Below are positions 41,297-52,840 of a stretch of DNA of 64,000 nt, one piece after another. Numbering within the stretch: position 1 is the stretch's first letter; each line of letters opens with the position of its first letter. The notes beneath the pieces were generated by a model that saw only the letters and a program-made list of their open reading frames with translations, did no database searches and was not told the origin of the DNA. Made by a program: the position numbers and the translations under genes. The stretch is from Procambarus clarkii (Eukaryota > Arthropoda > Malacostraca > Decapoda > Cambaridae), in NCBI RefSeq assembly GCF_040958095.1, contig NC_091181.1:22116472-22180471 (forward strand), written 5' to 3'.

Positions 41297-44234
41297 ATGG
41301 GAATTGATTTGGAGGAAGGAGGTAATAAAAGTATGTGTTTGTGGGAGAAAGGAATTGGCAAAACGATCAGGGAAAGAGAAGGTCCGCAAAAAAACAATTC
41401 ACTTAGGGTATATTACACTAACAGTAGAAGTCTAAGAAATAAAATTAACGAATTAAATGCTCTTGTCTGCACAGAAAAAATAGATATTATTGCACTTACC
41501 GAAACGTGGATGAATGTAGAAAATAGAGAACTATTAGCTGAATATCAAATATATGGATTTAAACTATTTCACACAGATAGATATATTAGACGAGGAGGTG
41601 GAGTAGCCATATATGTTAGGGACAATTTGAAATGTAGTCTCAAAGAGGGAATCAAAACAGAGCCACACACAGAAACTATTTGGATTGAATTAAACGATAA
41701 AGCTAATAATATTATAATAGGAGTAATATATAGGCCACCAAATTTAGACAGAATGGAAGCAAAGCATCTATGGGATGAAATATCTAGAGCATCTAGATCT
41801 AACAGTATTTATGTCATAGGTGACTTTAATTTTAGCGGAATAAACTGGTTGAACAAAACAGGGAATAGTGAAGCAGAAGATTTTCTAGAATTAATTGACG
41901 ATTGTTTTCTTACGCAACACATTAAGGAACCAACACGGGAAAATAATATTTTAGATTTAGTGTTAACTAACAGGGAAACGCAAATTAATGACATCGAAAT
42001 AGGGAGTGAGCTAGGGAGCAGTGATCACAAAGAAATCAGATTTAGCATAGAATGGAATAGACCAGTAGGAGAAAATTCTGTTAAAGTGCCAGATTTTCGA
42101 AAAGCTGATTTTAATAGCCTAAGAAATTTTTTGGGTCAAATTGATTGGAAAGTCTTGGGTATGGGGTGTGGGCCGGTCTTGGAGCGAGACATGAACCCAG
42201 CGATAGGTGACTTAAATGGGGATTTCGATGTGGATTCAATATATAACTTATTGAAGAATATTCTAAACAAAGCACAGAAACGTAGTATACCATACAAATT
42301 GAATAGATCGAATACTAATGACCCAAAGTGGATAACAAAGAATTTGAAGAACCTTATAGGTAAAAAGAGAGCTTGGTACAAAAGGATTAAAAATGGGGAG
42401 GTCACTTTAGAACAGGAATTCATACAACTGGTTAGAAATGTTAAAAAAGAGATAAGGAAAGTAAAAAGAAACTATGAAGTTCGCATAGCAGGGCAAGCAA
42501 AGACAAATCCTAAAGGGTTTTTTCAGTTATATCGTACTAAGACTAGGGAAAGGATAGGTCCATTAAAAACTGAGACAGGTCAAATAACAGATAGTGATGA
42601 AGAGATGAGTAGTATTTTTAATAAATATTTTGTATCTGTATTTACTAAAGAGGAACTTAACAATATGCCTTCAGCCGAACAAGTCTATGTGGGTGGGGAC
42701 GAGGACAGGTTGACGAGTTTAGCAGTTACCAGGGAGGATGTTCTTAAACAAATAGTAAAACTCAAACCAAACAAATCCCCAGGGCCGGATGAAGTGTTTG
42801 CCAGGGTGCTTAAAGAATGCAAAGAGGAGCTTTGTGACCCACTGTCAACCATATTTAATAAATCAATAGAGTCAGGCAGAGTGCCAGAGTTTTGGAAAGT
42901 TGCTAATGTGATACCAGTTTTTAAGAAAGGAGATAGATCACTTGCGTCTAACTATCGACCAATTAGCCTAACGTCTATTGTGGGAAAGTTACTCGAATCT
43001 ATAATAGCAAATAAAATTCGTCTTCATCTTGAAAAACATAAATTAATAATTGAGTCGCAACATGGTTTTATAAATGGCCGTTCATGTTTAACAAATTTGT
43101 TATCTTTTTATTCTAGCATTGTTGAGGCAGTTGATAGTGGTAAGGATTGCGATGTTGTATACCTTGACTTTAGCAAAGCTTTTGATACAGTGCCACATGA
43201 AAGACTGATTAAAAAGATAGAGTCTCATGGTATTGGGGGTGCTATATTAAGCTGGATTAGGGCATGGCTTTACCAAAGGAAACAGAGAGTTAGTATAAAT
43301 GGAATCAAGTCAGAGTGGGAAAATGTTGTAAGTGGAGTGCCTCAAGGCTCTGTCCTGGGACCTCTGTTGTTTATAATATATATAAATGATTTAGATTCAG
43401 GTTTGAGTAGCAACATTTGCAAATTTGCCGATGATACGAAAATCGGTAGGGAAATTAATTCGGAGGAGGACTCACTATCACTTCAAGTTGATCTAGATAG
43501 GGTTTTGAAATGGTCAAAGGATTGGCAGATGCAGTTTAATGCTGATAAATGTAAAGTTCTGAGGTTAGGTAATGATGATAGAGTTACAAGATACGAGCTA
43601 GATGGTGTTGTGATTGCGAAGTCGGATTGCGAAAGGGATCTGGGAGTTATGATTAGTAAGAATTTAAAACAAAAGGATCAATGCATAAATGTTCGTAATA
43701 AGGCAAATCGGACACTTGGATTTATTAATCGCAGCGTTAGTAACAAGACACCTGGTGTGGTTCTCAAGCTATATCTTGCTCTAGTTAGGCCCCATTTAGA
43801 TTATGCAGTTCAGTTTTGGTCGCCATATTATAGAATGGATATAAATTCACTTGAACGTGTCCAGCGTAGGATGACAAAGTTAATTCCCCAAATTAGAAAT
43901 CTTTCATATGAAGAAAGATTAACAAAGCTTAAGTTGCATTCACTGGAAAGGCGAAGAGTTAGGGGTGACATGATAGAGGTTTACAAGTGGATGAATGGAC
44001 ATAACCGGGGGGGATATTAATAGGGTATTAAAAGTATCAACACAGGACAGAACACGAAACAATGGGTATAAATTGGATAAGTTTAGATTTAGGAAAGACT
44101 TGGGTAAATACTGGTTCAGTAACAGGGTTGTTGATTTGTGGAACCAATTGCCGCGTAACATTGTGGAGGTGGGGTCCCTCGATTGTTTCAAGCACGGGTT
44201 GGACAAGTATATGAGTGGGATTGGGTGGTTATAG
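41297..44234 (+). pseudogene. CR1 ORF2, copy L, single-base frameshift
   Basis: The frame is open from ATG 41297 to 44020, with endonuclease (TETWM, DFNFSG, SDHKE) and RT ([45 protein letters not shown]) complete. At about 44006-44013 a G run is 7 long here versus 6 in the intact copy, so the last about 75 codons are shifted into another frame (43995-44234). All catalytic domains precede the lesion, so only the basic C-terminal tail is lost. One extra G in a homopolymer may also be a sequencing or assembly error. Confidence 0.9.
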
Positions 44235-44479
44235 AATAGGAGCTGCCTCGTATGGGCCAATAGGCCTTCTGCAGTTACCTTTGTTCTTATGTTCTTATGT
44301 TCTTATGAATAACTGGAAAGCTTACATTAGCAAGAAGACCATGTATGCTAGTTACACAATATATTTTTTATGGTAGGCGTGGGACAGCTCTTGCAGACAG
44401 AGTTAAGTACGTAGGACTGTTGTAGGCACCACAGTAATAGTGATATGGTTATGGCCATTGGAAGCTGCGGCTGCTGTTG

Positions 44480-44600
44480 TCAAAACAGTAAGTTAAGTGT
44501 CTTCTGGTAGGTTAGGTGGAAAGGAAATTCTCCTAACGTTTAAAAACGTCATGAAAAACGTAAATTGAAAGTCTCTCCCCTAACCTAACAGACTAAGCCA
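44480..44600. repeat. Interspersed repeat shared with 2055-2165
   Basis: The blocks AGTTAAGTGTCTTCTGGTAG, AAAACGTCATGAAAAACGTA and CTCCCCTAACCTAA appear in the same order as at the left end of the window. Short, non-coding, family unknown. Confidence 0.7.
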
Positions 44601-44607
44601 TTGGACC

Positions 44608-45000
44608 CAAACGTATGTCTAGTCCGTTTATTGCCAAGGGTGCCCAGTTTAATCAAGTGGGAAATGTTATATTGTTAATTATCGTCAGTATTTTAAATAA
44701 TTAAATTAGAAAACCCGATTGCCTTTAATTACTTTCCATATATTCTCAAGCGATTTTCCATTACAAACCTATTGCTATGCTTCAAGGGTCTAGGTGGAAA
44801 AAATAAATTGGATGAAGTTAATTTCATGAGGCTAATGATATACAGTAGGGTAAATATTGTATTCAGGATGAATATGGGTTTTAATGTTTACGACAGTACA
44901 CAAAAAATGAAACTACTAACAAACGCCAATGTATGAAGAAAACACGGAACAATTAACAAAATTATTTATACTAATTACTTTACACTAATATATTTCAGTC
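44608..45000. other. AT-rich stretch, no gene recognised
   Basis: No ORF or repeat signature beyond low GC. Confidence 0.4.
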
Positions 45001-45009
45001 AAGGACGGG

Positions 45010-45930
45010 CAGTGGCAATGCGTCAAGAGTATTAAATGCAGTGTGAAAGTGGGACTGAAAACTGAGCTCCGCAAACGGTTTGGAGAGAATTAAATGGAAA
45101 ATGATCTACCTAATGATAGGAGTTACACATAATCCACCAAACATTTAGATAAAAAAACAGCTTTTATGGGAATTATTATTTAGAGCTTTTAGGTCTAAGT
45201 AAACATTGTGACTAATTCTAAAACAAACTTTAATTTCCTGTACGGCAAATATTTTTTAAATGACTTTAATGAAACAAAATAATATTATTCCAACACAGTA
45301 AGATAATACAAACCTGTGTAACAGGGAGACACTGATAAGTAGCATCTTAAATGGGAGTGAGTGAGGGAACAGTGATCATGAGGAAATTTCATTAAACTAG
45401 ACACGGAGAAGTTATTTGAGAGAAACTTATGGTGCCAGACTTTTCTCACATCTGATTCATATATTTAGAGGTACTTTGTGAATTATAAATTTGGCAGACC
45501 TGAACATGGGAGTCTGGCAGTTCTTGGGCCTTGTCTTGTACACATCATAATCAAGTTACCACGCCAGTAATGTTTGTTACAAATAAAGCCCAGGAATGTG
45601 GTACACTCTAGATTATTTCAAATAGTAGTGACCCAAAATGGATAACCCTGTCACTAAAAAACATAATTAGAAAACAGGATGCTTAATACAAACGAATTAA
45701 GACAAAATATTTAAGAAAAAAAGTATGTATTACCGGGCATGCAAAGAAAGCCTTCAGTGTTTTGCCAGATGAAACAAAAAGTACAGACAACACCTGGCTA
45801 TGAAAAATGAGTCAAATAACTGATAAGAAAAATACCTAATTTAAATTACAAAATTAGGTAAGGTGCCGAAGAACTTTATGAATATAGAAGAACAAATCCA
45901 CGTAGAATGTGCAGATGGCATCCTGATAAG
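45010..45930 (+). pseudogene. Old CR1 ORF2 fragment
   Basis: Collinear with the middle of CR1 ORF2: about 45085-45210 aligns to EKANNIIIGVIYRPPN...DEISRASRS, 45350-45400 to the GSELGSSDHKE segment, and 45620-45720 to NDPKWITKNLKNLIGK. It is highly diverged with many deletions. It ends around the DSDEEMSS region, before the RT. Confidence 0.7.
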
Positions 45931-45939
45931 TTTAATAAT

Positions 45940-47690
45940 TTCCTTTCTGGTTACCACTAAGGGGCATTAGATTGGTTTTGGAAAAGTTGTTCAATGTCAA
46001 CCAATATTTTTTGACTAGTTGTATATGAAAATGGCTGCAATAGGTTCAAGTTTCAGTACTGCAGTGTAAATAGAAAGGGAGAATTTTTTTTTTTTTCAAC
46101 GAATTTTATACATTTTCAAGTCTGAATAAATACACACACCTTTCAGATATAATCATTCTATAACACTTTTCTGACACATTAGCATATAATACAGGATCTG
46201 TTGATAGATAATTTCCAAAACATCTTTAGTTTTCCTAATACAAATTTTCAAATTTCCCCCCCAAAATTATGCAAATATGTCATGTTTATTGCTATTATAA
46301 AATCAATAAATAAACTTAGAGAAAAAAGCTATCAACAAAATTTAGAGACATGCACTCTACATATACGATGTAAGTTTCATGTAAATTGAATAAAAAATGA
46401 AAAAGTTATTAGAACGTTTATGTTACTTTAAAATAAATACGAAAATAATAAAGTCTAAGGTGCTGCCATTTGTGGCTGAGGTTGACATTAACCACTTTTC
46501 TCCAAAATTGGCACCCTTACAGATAGGCTTATATGTACTCAGGTGTATAAGTTTCATGCAAATCGTCCGATACAAAAAACAAATTTAAAAAAACTTTTTT
46601 AATTTAATTTTTTTTTCAAATAAAACTAATAATAATATTTTTTAATGTATGCTATTTTGATAGCAAAGAGTCAAAGATATGATTTCAGTTGACACTTGTG
46701 TTTCATAATCGTTTCATAATAATTCTGACACCTATTTCAATATTTTTTTTCTTCCTTCCTATGTATGCTACGGTGCTGAGACTTGGCCCAGATAAAACTT
46801 TTTGTGTACAACTCTTCAAAAAAGTTTGATTGAAATCGAACCAGTTTTCATTTAATTCATTTTTGGGGAAATCTGATACTAATGCCCCTAAACTAATATA
46901 ATAGGATGCAATGGCGATCACAGGAGGAAGGGGGAAGCAGCAACAGCTACGAGGTCACCTGACCTTCAAGGCAGCCAGGATGTTCCCAAGGGACATCAGA
47001 GTCAGAGTTAGCAGGTATTTCAAATATAAGGTTTATAAGGAAACCTTCAAACTTTTTAAAGTAAAAATAAACAAAGTTTCCTATAATCATCATAGAGTTA
47101 AGTGAGCAATATTTTCGAGCTTTTCATGCAGCCTTCAATTTTTTATGAAAAAATAGCTAAAAATATATAAAATTTGGGATGTGGTTACAAACGTTTTTCT
47201 CTCTTTAGAGCAAGCTTTAATCAGGAACTTGCCCCCGTCTACAGCAGTGTGTGTTCGATCCCTAGTAATGATTCCGAGTGTGAACCTTTGACAAACTGGA
47301 AAATCTTTGAGTTCGCACTTATCTCAACATTCTTGTGTAATTAGAATGGGCCCAACAATCTAGTGCATTGCAATTACATGCTAGTTTATATAATCATATT
47401 AATTAGAGCCAAAACTTATTAAGTGCAGGAGTTTTGTTGAACGAAATTTGATCAAGTCAGCTCTAATTAACTAATGTCGCATTATTTTTAATGTTAGCAC
47501 TGACCTGTACAAACTTGACCATATTTATATATATTATAGTTTCAAATTGTAACTACCTACTTAGTGAAGAAGGCAGGCTCGTGATTCGTAGTGTCTCACC
47601 TGATTATAGTAAAGCGAGTAGCGACACAGGGTGGGTGGCAAGGGGGGGGGGGTCAGAATCAATTTCTCTCTAAGCGCTGCACTCCCTCCA
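45940..47690. other. AT-rich non-coding stretch
   Basis: Contains T runs and phrases such as AAGTTTCATGYAAAT at about 46370 and 46550 that hint at a decayed repeat. The block at 46911-47035 (GGAGGAAGGGGGAAGCAGCA and following) looks like part of an interspersed element by composition. No ORF is convincing. Confidence 0.35.
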
Positions 47691-47775
47691 CCCCAGCCCA
47701 TCTCCACAACACACATGCACATCGCTCCCTCAGTTACTCATTTAGTACAGTGCACCCATGCCCGCCCCCCCCCCA

Positions 47776-48250
47776 GGATATGACTCTCCTAACCATCCTT
47801 CTGAATTTATTAACGTCAGAAGGACATAGTGATCTCGTAGCAGGAGCAAGGAAAATTTCTGAAGATGACAGATAATGAACCAGAGGATAACCCTACTCAC
47901 AATGAGCCACCATGGCAAATTGTAGGAAACTGAAAGACAAATAAACGAAAAAGAACTGAAGAAACGCCCGAAGAAACCAATTTAGAAGCCAGCCAGAACC
48001 CAAGAGCAGCCCCAAAACCAATGCCAAGGACCATCATCAAAACCAAGAAACCAGTAGATGGTCCGACTTGTGCTTACATTGCCGTACTGGAAAAAGGTTA
48101 TCCAGGATCACATCTTAGAGCAAAGCCTGACATTGGAGGCAGATAACATATCCACAGATATTCCAGATATAATTACTAACCTCAGGAATACAGAAGACCT
48201 AGTTGAAATGAAACCAGAGGAAAAAAATCATCAATATAATAATGCAACAT
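47776..48250 (+). pseudogene. LINE H ORF1, N-terminal part
   Basis: DMTLLTILLNLLTSEGHSDL, then after a frameshift NEPPWQIVGN, then NPRAAPKPMPRTIIKTKKPV and GPTCAYIAVLEKG. These follow copy G's ORF1 in order, with stops in between (for example at about 47877 and 47933). Only a single copy of the segment that is duplicated in G is present. Confidence 0.7.
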
Positions 48251-48325
48251 ATCGCGGTTGAAGTTCACCTTGAGAAGATATTCACTACCACCGCCACGAC
48301 GGCCCTGCAAGTCCCTGGCATCATC

Positions 48326-48420
48326 CTCATGCCACCACGACAGGACCTCATGCCACCACGACAGGACCTCATGCCACCACGACAGGACCTCATGCCACCA
48401 CGACAGGATCTCATGCCACC
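48326..48420 (+). repeat. 21-bp minisatellite, about 4.5 units
   Basis: The unit ATGCCACCACGACAGGACCTC is tandemly repeated with one late substitution. It encodes MPPRQDL in one frame; the period is a multiple of three, so no frame is disrupted. Confidence 0.9.
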
Positions 48421-48423
48421 ACA

Positions 48424-48454
48424 GAATACGGTCCTGGTGGACAGGACCGTATTC
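48424..48454. repeat. Hairpin, 13-bp arms
   Basis: Exact inverted arms around a 5-base loop, directly after the 21-bp minisatellite. Confidence 0.85.
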
Positions 48455-48683
48455 GCCAGGAATGGTTCACATGGATCATCGACTAGGGCGACAACGACGA
48501 CATCCTCGCCAACATCAACGACCAGACCCCGATGTTGATAGCGGCAGCTGTAAAGACCACCTCCAACGCGGAAGTCAACCGCAGACCATCATTGAAGGTA
48601 ACAATCACCACAGCCATTGCAGTGACCCACGCCACGGACTACGGACTTAGTGCGCAGGAATCGCCATACTACTCACCCAAGTG

Positions 48684-48850
48684 ACTATGGAACGCTTCAC
48701 GGAGCTCCGGCAGTGCTTCAAGTGCTACCAGTACTTCCACTACACCAGGAAGTTTACTGAGCGTGTGCAGAGATGCAGCCTCTGCACCCAGAACCACCAC
48801 TATACAGACTGAACATCCTTCCATCGACGCTGCCTGTGGCCAGCCCTGCT
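48684..48850 (+). pseudogene. LINE H zinc-knuckle remnant
   Basis: MERFTELRQCFKCYQYFHYT followed by a first knuckle that has lost its last Cys, then CSLCTQNHHYTD, a stop, and SFHRRC. The spacing parallels the three CCHC knuckles of copy G. It confirms a gag-type ORF1. Confidence 0.7.
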
Positions 48851-49009
48851 GACTCCTGTGGCACTCTACTTTGAGCAACGTTTATACCTCATCAATTCAC
48901 CGGTCTGACCAGCCTTATGGTATTTGCTTGGATTGGCACTTCCACGGACCCCATCCCCAGATCTCCAGTATCCGCTATTGATACAGATAACTGCTAAAAG
49001 AGCCTTCAC

Positions 49010-49145
49010 TTACGGGCTTACCATAACCGTGATATTTGGAACTTTTGTTCCGAGTACCTGAATCTAAAAACAACAATTTGGTCTAACGGGCTATTCAAGC
49101 CCGTGCCACCTCTTGGGTGGCTTAAGGGGTCAATAAATTATTATT
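49010..49145 (+). repeat. LINE/SINE 3' ends in tandem
   Basis: A first end (CGGGCTTACCATAACCG...AACAACAA) is homologous to 24690-24775. It is followed directly by a second box, CGGGCTATTCAAGCCCGTGC CACCTCTTGGGTGGCTTA, then AATAAATTATTATTA. Both boxes contain short stem-loops. Confidence 0.6.
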
Positions 49146-49659
49146 AGTAAATAGAATAATAAATAATAATAAATTAAAAATAAATAGAAGTTGAACCAGC
49201 CTTTGATCATCACATCCAGTCTTTGCAGTTTGCTTATAATGAACTTAATAATAATAATAAAGAAACACTAACATGCACTTAAATCACTTCACTCGCTTGC
49301 CTGTTACATCAGCCCGTTTTCTAGAGTTGCCACGACGGACATAAAATGATGTACTAAATTGCTGTTTTGAATTCTGACGCTAAAATGGGATGTATTATTT
49401 GAGTGGACACGTTGAGTGCTAACCAACATTGCCCTGAATTTGTAACATTAATCTACAACTTAATTCACAAACCATAATTTATTATGTTTTCTAGTTCGAA
49501 AATGGTCTAATTTCGTTCCATTATTTCGTGAATACTATTATCACCTTCTTCCATTCTTCTTCTTTCTAGCAGCAGAACTTAAGTAACAGTAGAAATCATA
49601 TTTGGACATTAAGGGCAGCTCCTGTTAACGGTTGAAACGATCGCTAAAACAATCCACAA

Positions 49660-50515
49660 GAACAAACATCAAGGATATTGGCCCACACACGGCAGCTTCT
49701 ATTTATATTCACACAGTCATTCATATATGTCTAACATACCCTTGAATCAATGGATCCTACATCTATTATGTTACTTGGAAATTCGTTCCACTAAACAACA
49801 TCCCTGTTACCAAACCAGCATATACCCAGGTCTTTCCTAAATCTAAACTCATCTACGTTTTATTCATTGTTTCGTATTATATTAAGTATTGACATTTGGT
49901 ACCTTATTCTTGTTATTCCCGTTCTTCCACTTGTTCACTTGGAGGATTTGGGGTGGGGAGGGGAGGGGAGGGGGGGGGAGAAATAGCGTAAGCTAATCTA
50001 TTCCTTTGAGATGTATTTTATTGTCTCAAACGTACTTGAACTTGTTCACTTCAATCATGCTACTCCTAACTATGCCTTTATAGATAATGTAAATTAAGCT
50101 TTAACAATCTTCACATGGAAAGTTCCTAATTCGTGGTGTTAACTTTGTCATTCTACGCATTACACGTTCTATAGTATGGCAACCAAAGCAACTTCATATT
50201 CTGAACGAGGCCTAACGAGCTAGATACAGCTGAAGAAAAACCACCAGGTGTTTTATTGCTTAAACTTCTAGAAATATTCCCAGTGACCTATTTGCCTTAT
50301 TTCGGAAAGTTATGCATAGATTTTTGGTCTTTCAATTCCTACTAATTATGACCAAGATTCCTTTCGCAATCTCATCACCTTCCCTCTGATAACCTGTAAC
50401 TATCATCATTACCTTGCCTCATAACCTTATTTTTGTCAGTATTAAACTGTATTTGCCGGTCTTTTGATCATTTCAGAATCCTATCTACATCACCTTGAAG
50501 TGATTTTAATCCATG
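49660..50515 (-). pseudogene. Old CR1 fragment, 3' end and RT
   Basis: Minus strand. The left end has the 3' UTR box, then the ORF2 C-terminus and RT up to about the FNADKCKV region. A G-rich run (about 49945-49980) interrupts it. Heavily diverged relative to copies B and L. Confidence 0.75.
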
Positions 50516-50812
50516 CTATTAATACATGGTTGAATATATACATGGTACTGTTACTTCATATATGTTGTTTATTACATGTATGTCTTATGTAAATTGTCGA
50601 CTTTTATATACTGTTTAGTTCAGGGGTAATTCCACCATAGGAAATTTTTTAGTTGGGAGAGGGGGGGGGGGAGTTGAGTTTTAGAGTTTGCTGGCTTAGC
50701 AAAATCAAGTCGAAAATAATACAAACTTGCTTCCAGCGCCACAGCTGACTGTCCGATAATAACAATTTCACTCTTGTGCTCGTCACTGAGCAATGACATT
50801 TAATGTTTAAAC

Positions 50813-50958
50813 CAATGGTTCTCAACCTTTTATAATAATTTCACAATCGCCACCCTCGTGTTAAATATAGCAAAGAGAAATGGCACTCACTAATATCACA
50901 CAACCCAATTTCTATTTTTGCCCCCATGTGGGTCATATGCCCATGTTGAGAAACACTG
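50813..50958. mobile_element. hAT-like MITE
   Basis: 146 bp with ends CAATGGTTCTCAAC and, inverted, CAGTGTTTCTCAAC, the terminal pattern of hAT elements of the SPIN/Charlie type. Flanking 8-mers GTTTAAAC (50805-50812) and GTTTGAAT (50959-50966) agree at 6 of 8 positions, fitting an aged 8-bp hAT target duplication. No transposase. Confidence 0.75.
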
Positions 50959-50966
50959 GTTTGAAT

Positions 50967-51688
50967 CGATTAAAATACACAGTAGATGTAAAAAAAAATC
51001 TACTTGACTGTCAATCAAACGATGAATAAGCGAGTTTGTATATATTAGTCAAGATGTTTTTAAGAAAGAATGAAGGCAACTGTAGAGGCCAATTGGCCCA
51101 TATGAGTAATACATAATACCAGCGAAAATGTACGATCCCTGTTGGTCGAAATCTTACAGCACTCAAACAAACGTTTAACTCCATATACTTCCGCACATTT
51201 TCCACAAAACTTGGTGGCACTGCAGCCAAGCCCGTGGCAAGCCCTCACTCGCTTACCCCCACCATCCGACTAACCCTTTCACCCGGTGCACTTACTGGCT
51301 ACTGGGACACATGGCAACGCTCTGGCAAGCTGGCTAGCACTACCTGGCCATGCAGCTTGAAACCCATATCAGAATCATCTGACTGTGCGTTCGTCGTAAT
51401 ACTACCAGTGTAGCCATTAATTCCTGACAGGGATGTCCCTTGATTTGGTTGGCTAATGGTTTTGATCCAGTTCTCTTTTGGGTATCACAGTAATAAGTCA
51501 ACCTCGATGTTTGCACGGAAAAGTGCTTTATCATATAAATTTAATAATACGGTCTGACTTCCTTTTGTGTTTTAGATACAGAATTTGAAGCCTATCGTAA
51601 GTGTCAGACAAAGAGCGTATGGCGCTTCCTATGTTTAATATGAATTCACGTTCATCATCAATGGAGAAAACCTAAGCGTGTTATTTGT
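50967..51688. other. No gene recognised
   Basis: Short ORFs only. Sequence around 51080-51110 (GGCCAATTGGCCCATATGAG) recalls the CR1 3' UTR box and may be a remnant. Confidence 0.4.
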
Positions 51689-51768
51689 ATCAAAGTAATT
51701 ATCAAGAGAAGGCACCAAACCGGGAAGGCTATGTAGCACCATCAAATGCGCAGAATAATCAAAGGGCG

Positions 51769-52678
51769 CTAAATATCACCAAGGATGCCAATACGAGAAC
51801 AAAAACGCATAAGGCGAACGACATCGAAAGTATCCGAGTCACCAAGAATTCTATTGAGGGACAAGTGACCGCGAGGGGCGGTTGGAAAGCAAGACACACG
51901 CTCGTCCTGGAAGTCAGGACATTCAAGAAGGACATGCACGACCGTAAGAGGGACAATGCAACTAGGACAATAAGGAGCAGGGCGGCGCTCCATCAAGTGA
52001 CCATGGGTTAAGCGAGTATGGCCAATACGCAACCTCCCCAGAGCTGTTTCCCACCGCCAGTTATGGTGGAAGGAGGACGGCCACAAGGAGAAACAACATT
52101 TAAGAGCACGTAGTTTGTTACCAGTAACAGACAACCAAGAAGCCTGCCAACGGGTAAGGACGGAGGAATGGATAACCGGGTAAAAGTCGGAATACGGAAT
52201 ACCTTTACGAGAGATGGGACAAGAGCGGACAGCTTCCTTGGCGGCAGCATCCGCACGCTCATTTAAAGACACACCAATATGGCTGGGAACCCAACAAAAC
52301 TCAACCGACTTAAATTTACTGTGAACAAGAAACAACCAATGCTGGATCTCGACAACTATTGGATGAACTGGATTGAAGGACCTGAGAGCCATGAGGGCAT
52401 TACAAGAGTCAACAACAACTACAAAGGAAGACTGACAACGAGAAAGCAGGAGACGAATAGCATAGAGAATAGCATAAAGGTTTGCTGTAAAGATGCTAGT
52501 CTCCGGAGGTAAGTGACACATAAGTGCGATCAGGAAAAACAACAGAATAGCCAACACCGTCCGCAGACTTAGACCCATCGGTGAAGACAGAAACGGAGCG
52601 GGAATGAGAAGAAAAGTGCTCAAGGAAAAGGCGTTTTAGAACCGTAGGAGGGGTAAAAGCTTTAGTGATACGGGTCAA
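51769..52678 (-). pseudogene. I-group LINE ORF2: RNase H and C-terminal part
   Basis: RNase H motifs in order: VFTDGSKS (about 52565-52590, first Asp), ETSIFTANLYAI (Glu), VVVDSCNALMAL (Asp) and PSHIGVSLNERADAAAK (last Asp). Then comes a C-terminal CPSCIVPLTVVHVLLEC zinc motif seen in I/R1/Jockey ORF2s. Translation spans two overlapping frames, so at least one frameshift lies near 52600. The RNase H would remove the RNA template during second-strand synthesis. The end RIGILGDI is conserved in the other copy. Confidence 0.88.
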
Positions 52679-52840
52679 GGATGTACAAAACCGCGGAAGA
52701 GGGACTCTTCACGGGCGCAAAGAAGGAACAACACGAGGAAAAACATTAGAAATACGAACGGAATGAGTCCTGTAGAGGAGATAACCGGACAGAAAGAGGG
52801 AGGTGGTGAAGAGGAACAGGAACCGCAGGACGGGTAAAAG

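Larger units (their letters stand above)
40299..44307 (+). mobile_element. CR1 LINE copy L, near full length
   Basis: The most complete copy: about 135 bp of putative 5' UTR, ORF1 (40434-41285), an 11-nt spacer, ORF2 (41297 onward), 3' UTR and three exact TTCTTATG units (44284-44307). It inserted into the 3' UTR of copy F. Whether 40299 is the true element start cannot be fixed without other full-length copies. Confidence 0.9.
47700..49085 (+). mobile_element. Gag LINE copy H, internally deleted
   Basis: Shares with copy G the leader (TCCCTCAGTTACTC, TTTAGTACAGTG), the ORF1 start, KPMPRTIIKTKKPVDGPT, and the 3' hairpin and tail (about 49010-49085). The endonuclease and RT are absent. A 21-bp minisatellite sits in the middle and zinc knuckles at 48690-48850. 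Frames are broken. Confidence 0.75.

Noticed and set aside
48258..48650. 130-codon His/Arg/Cys-rich frame
   Set aside because: Alternate frame through the 21-bp minisatellite, with no known domain.
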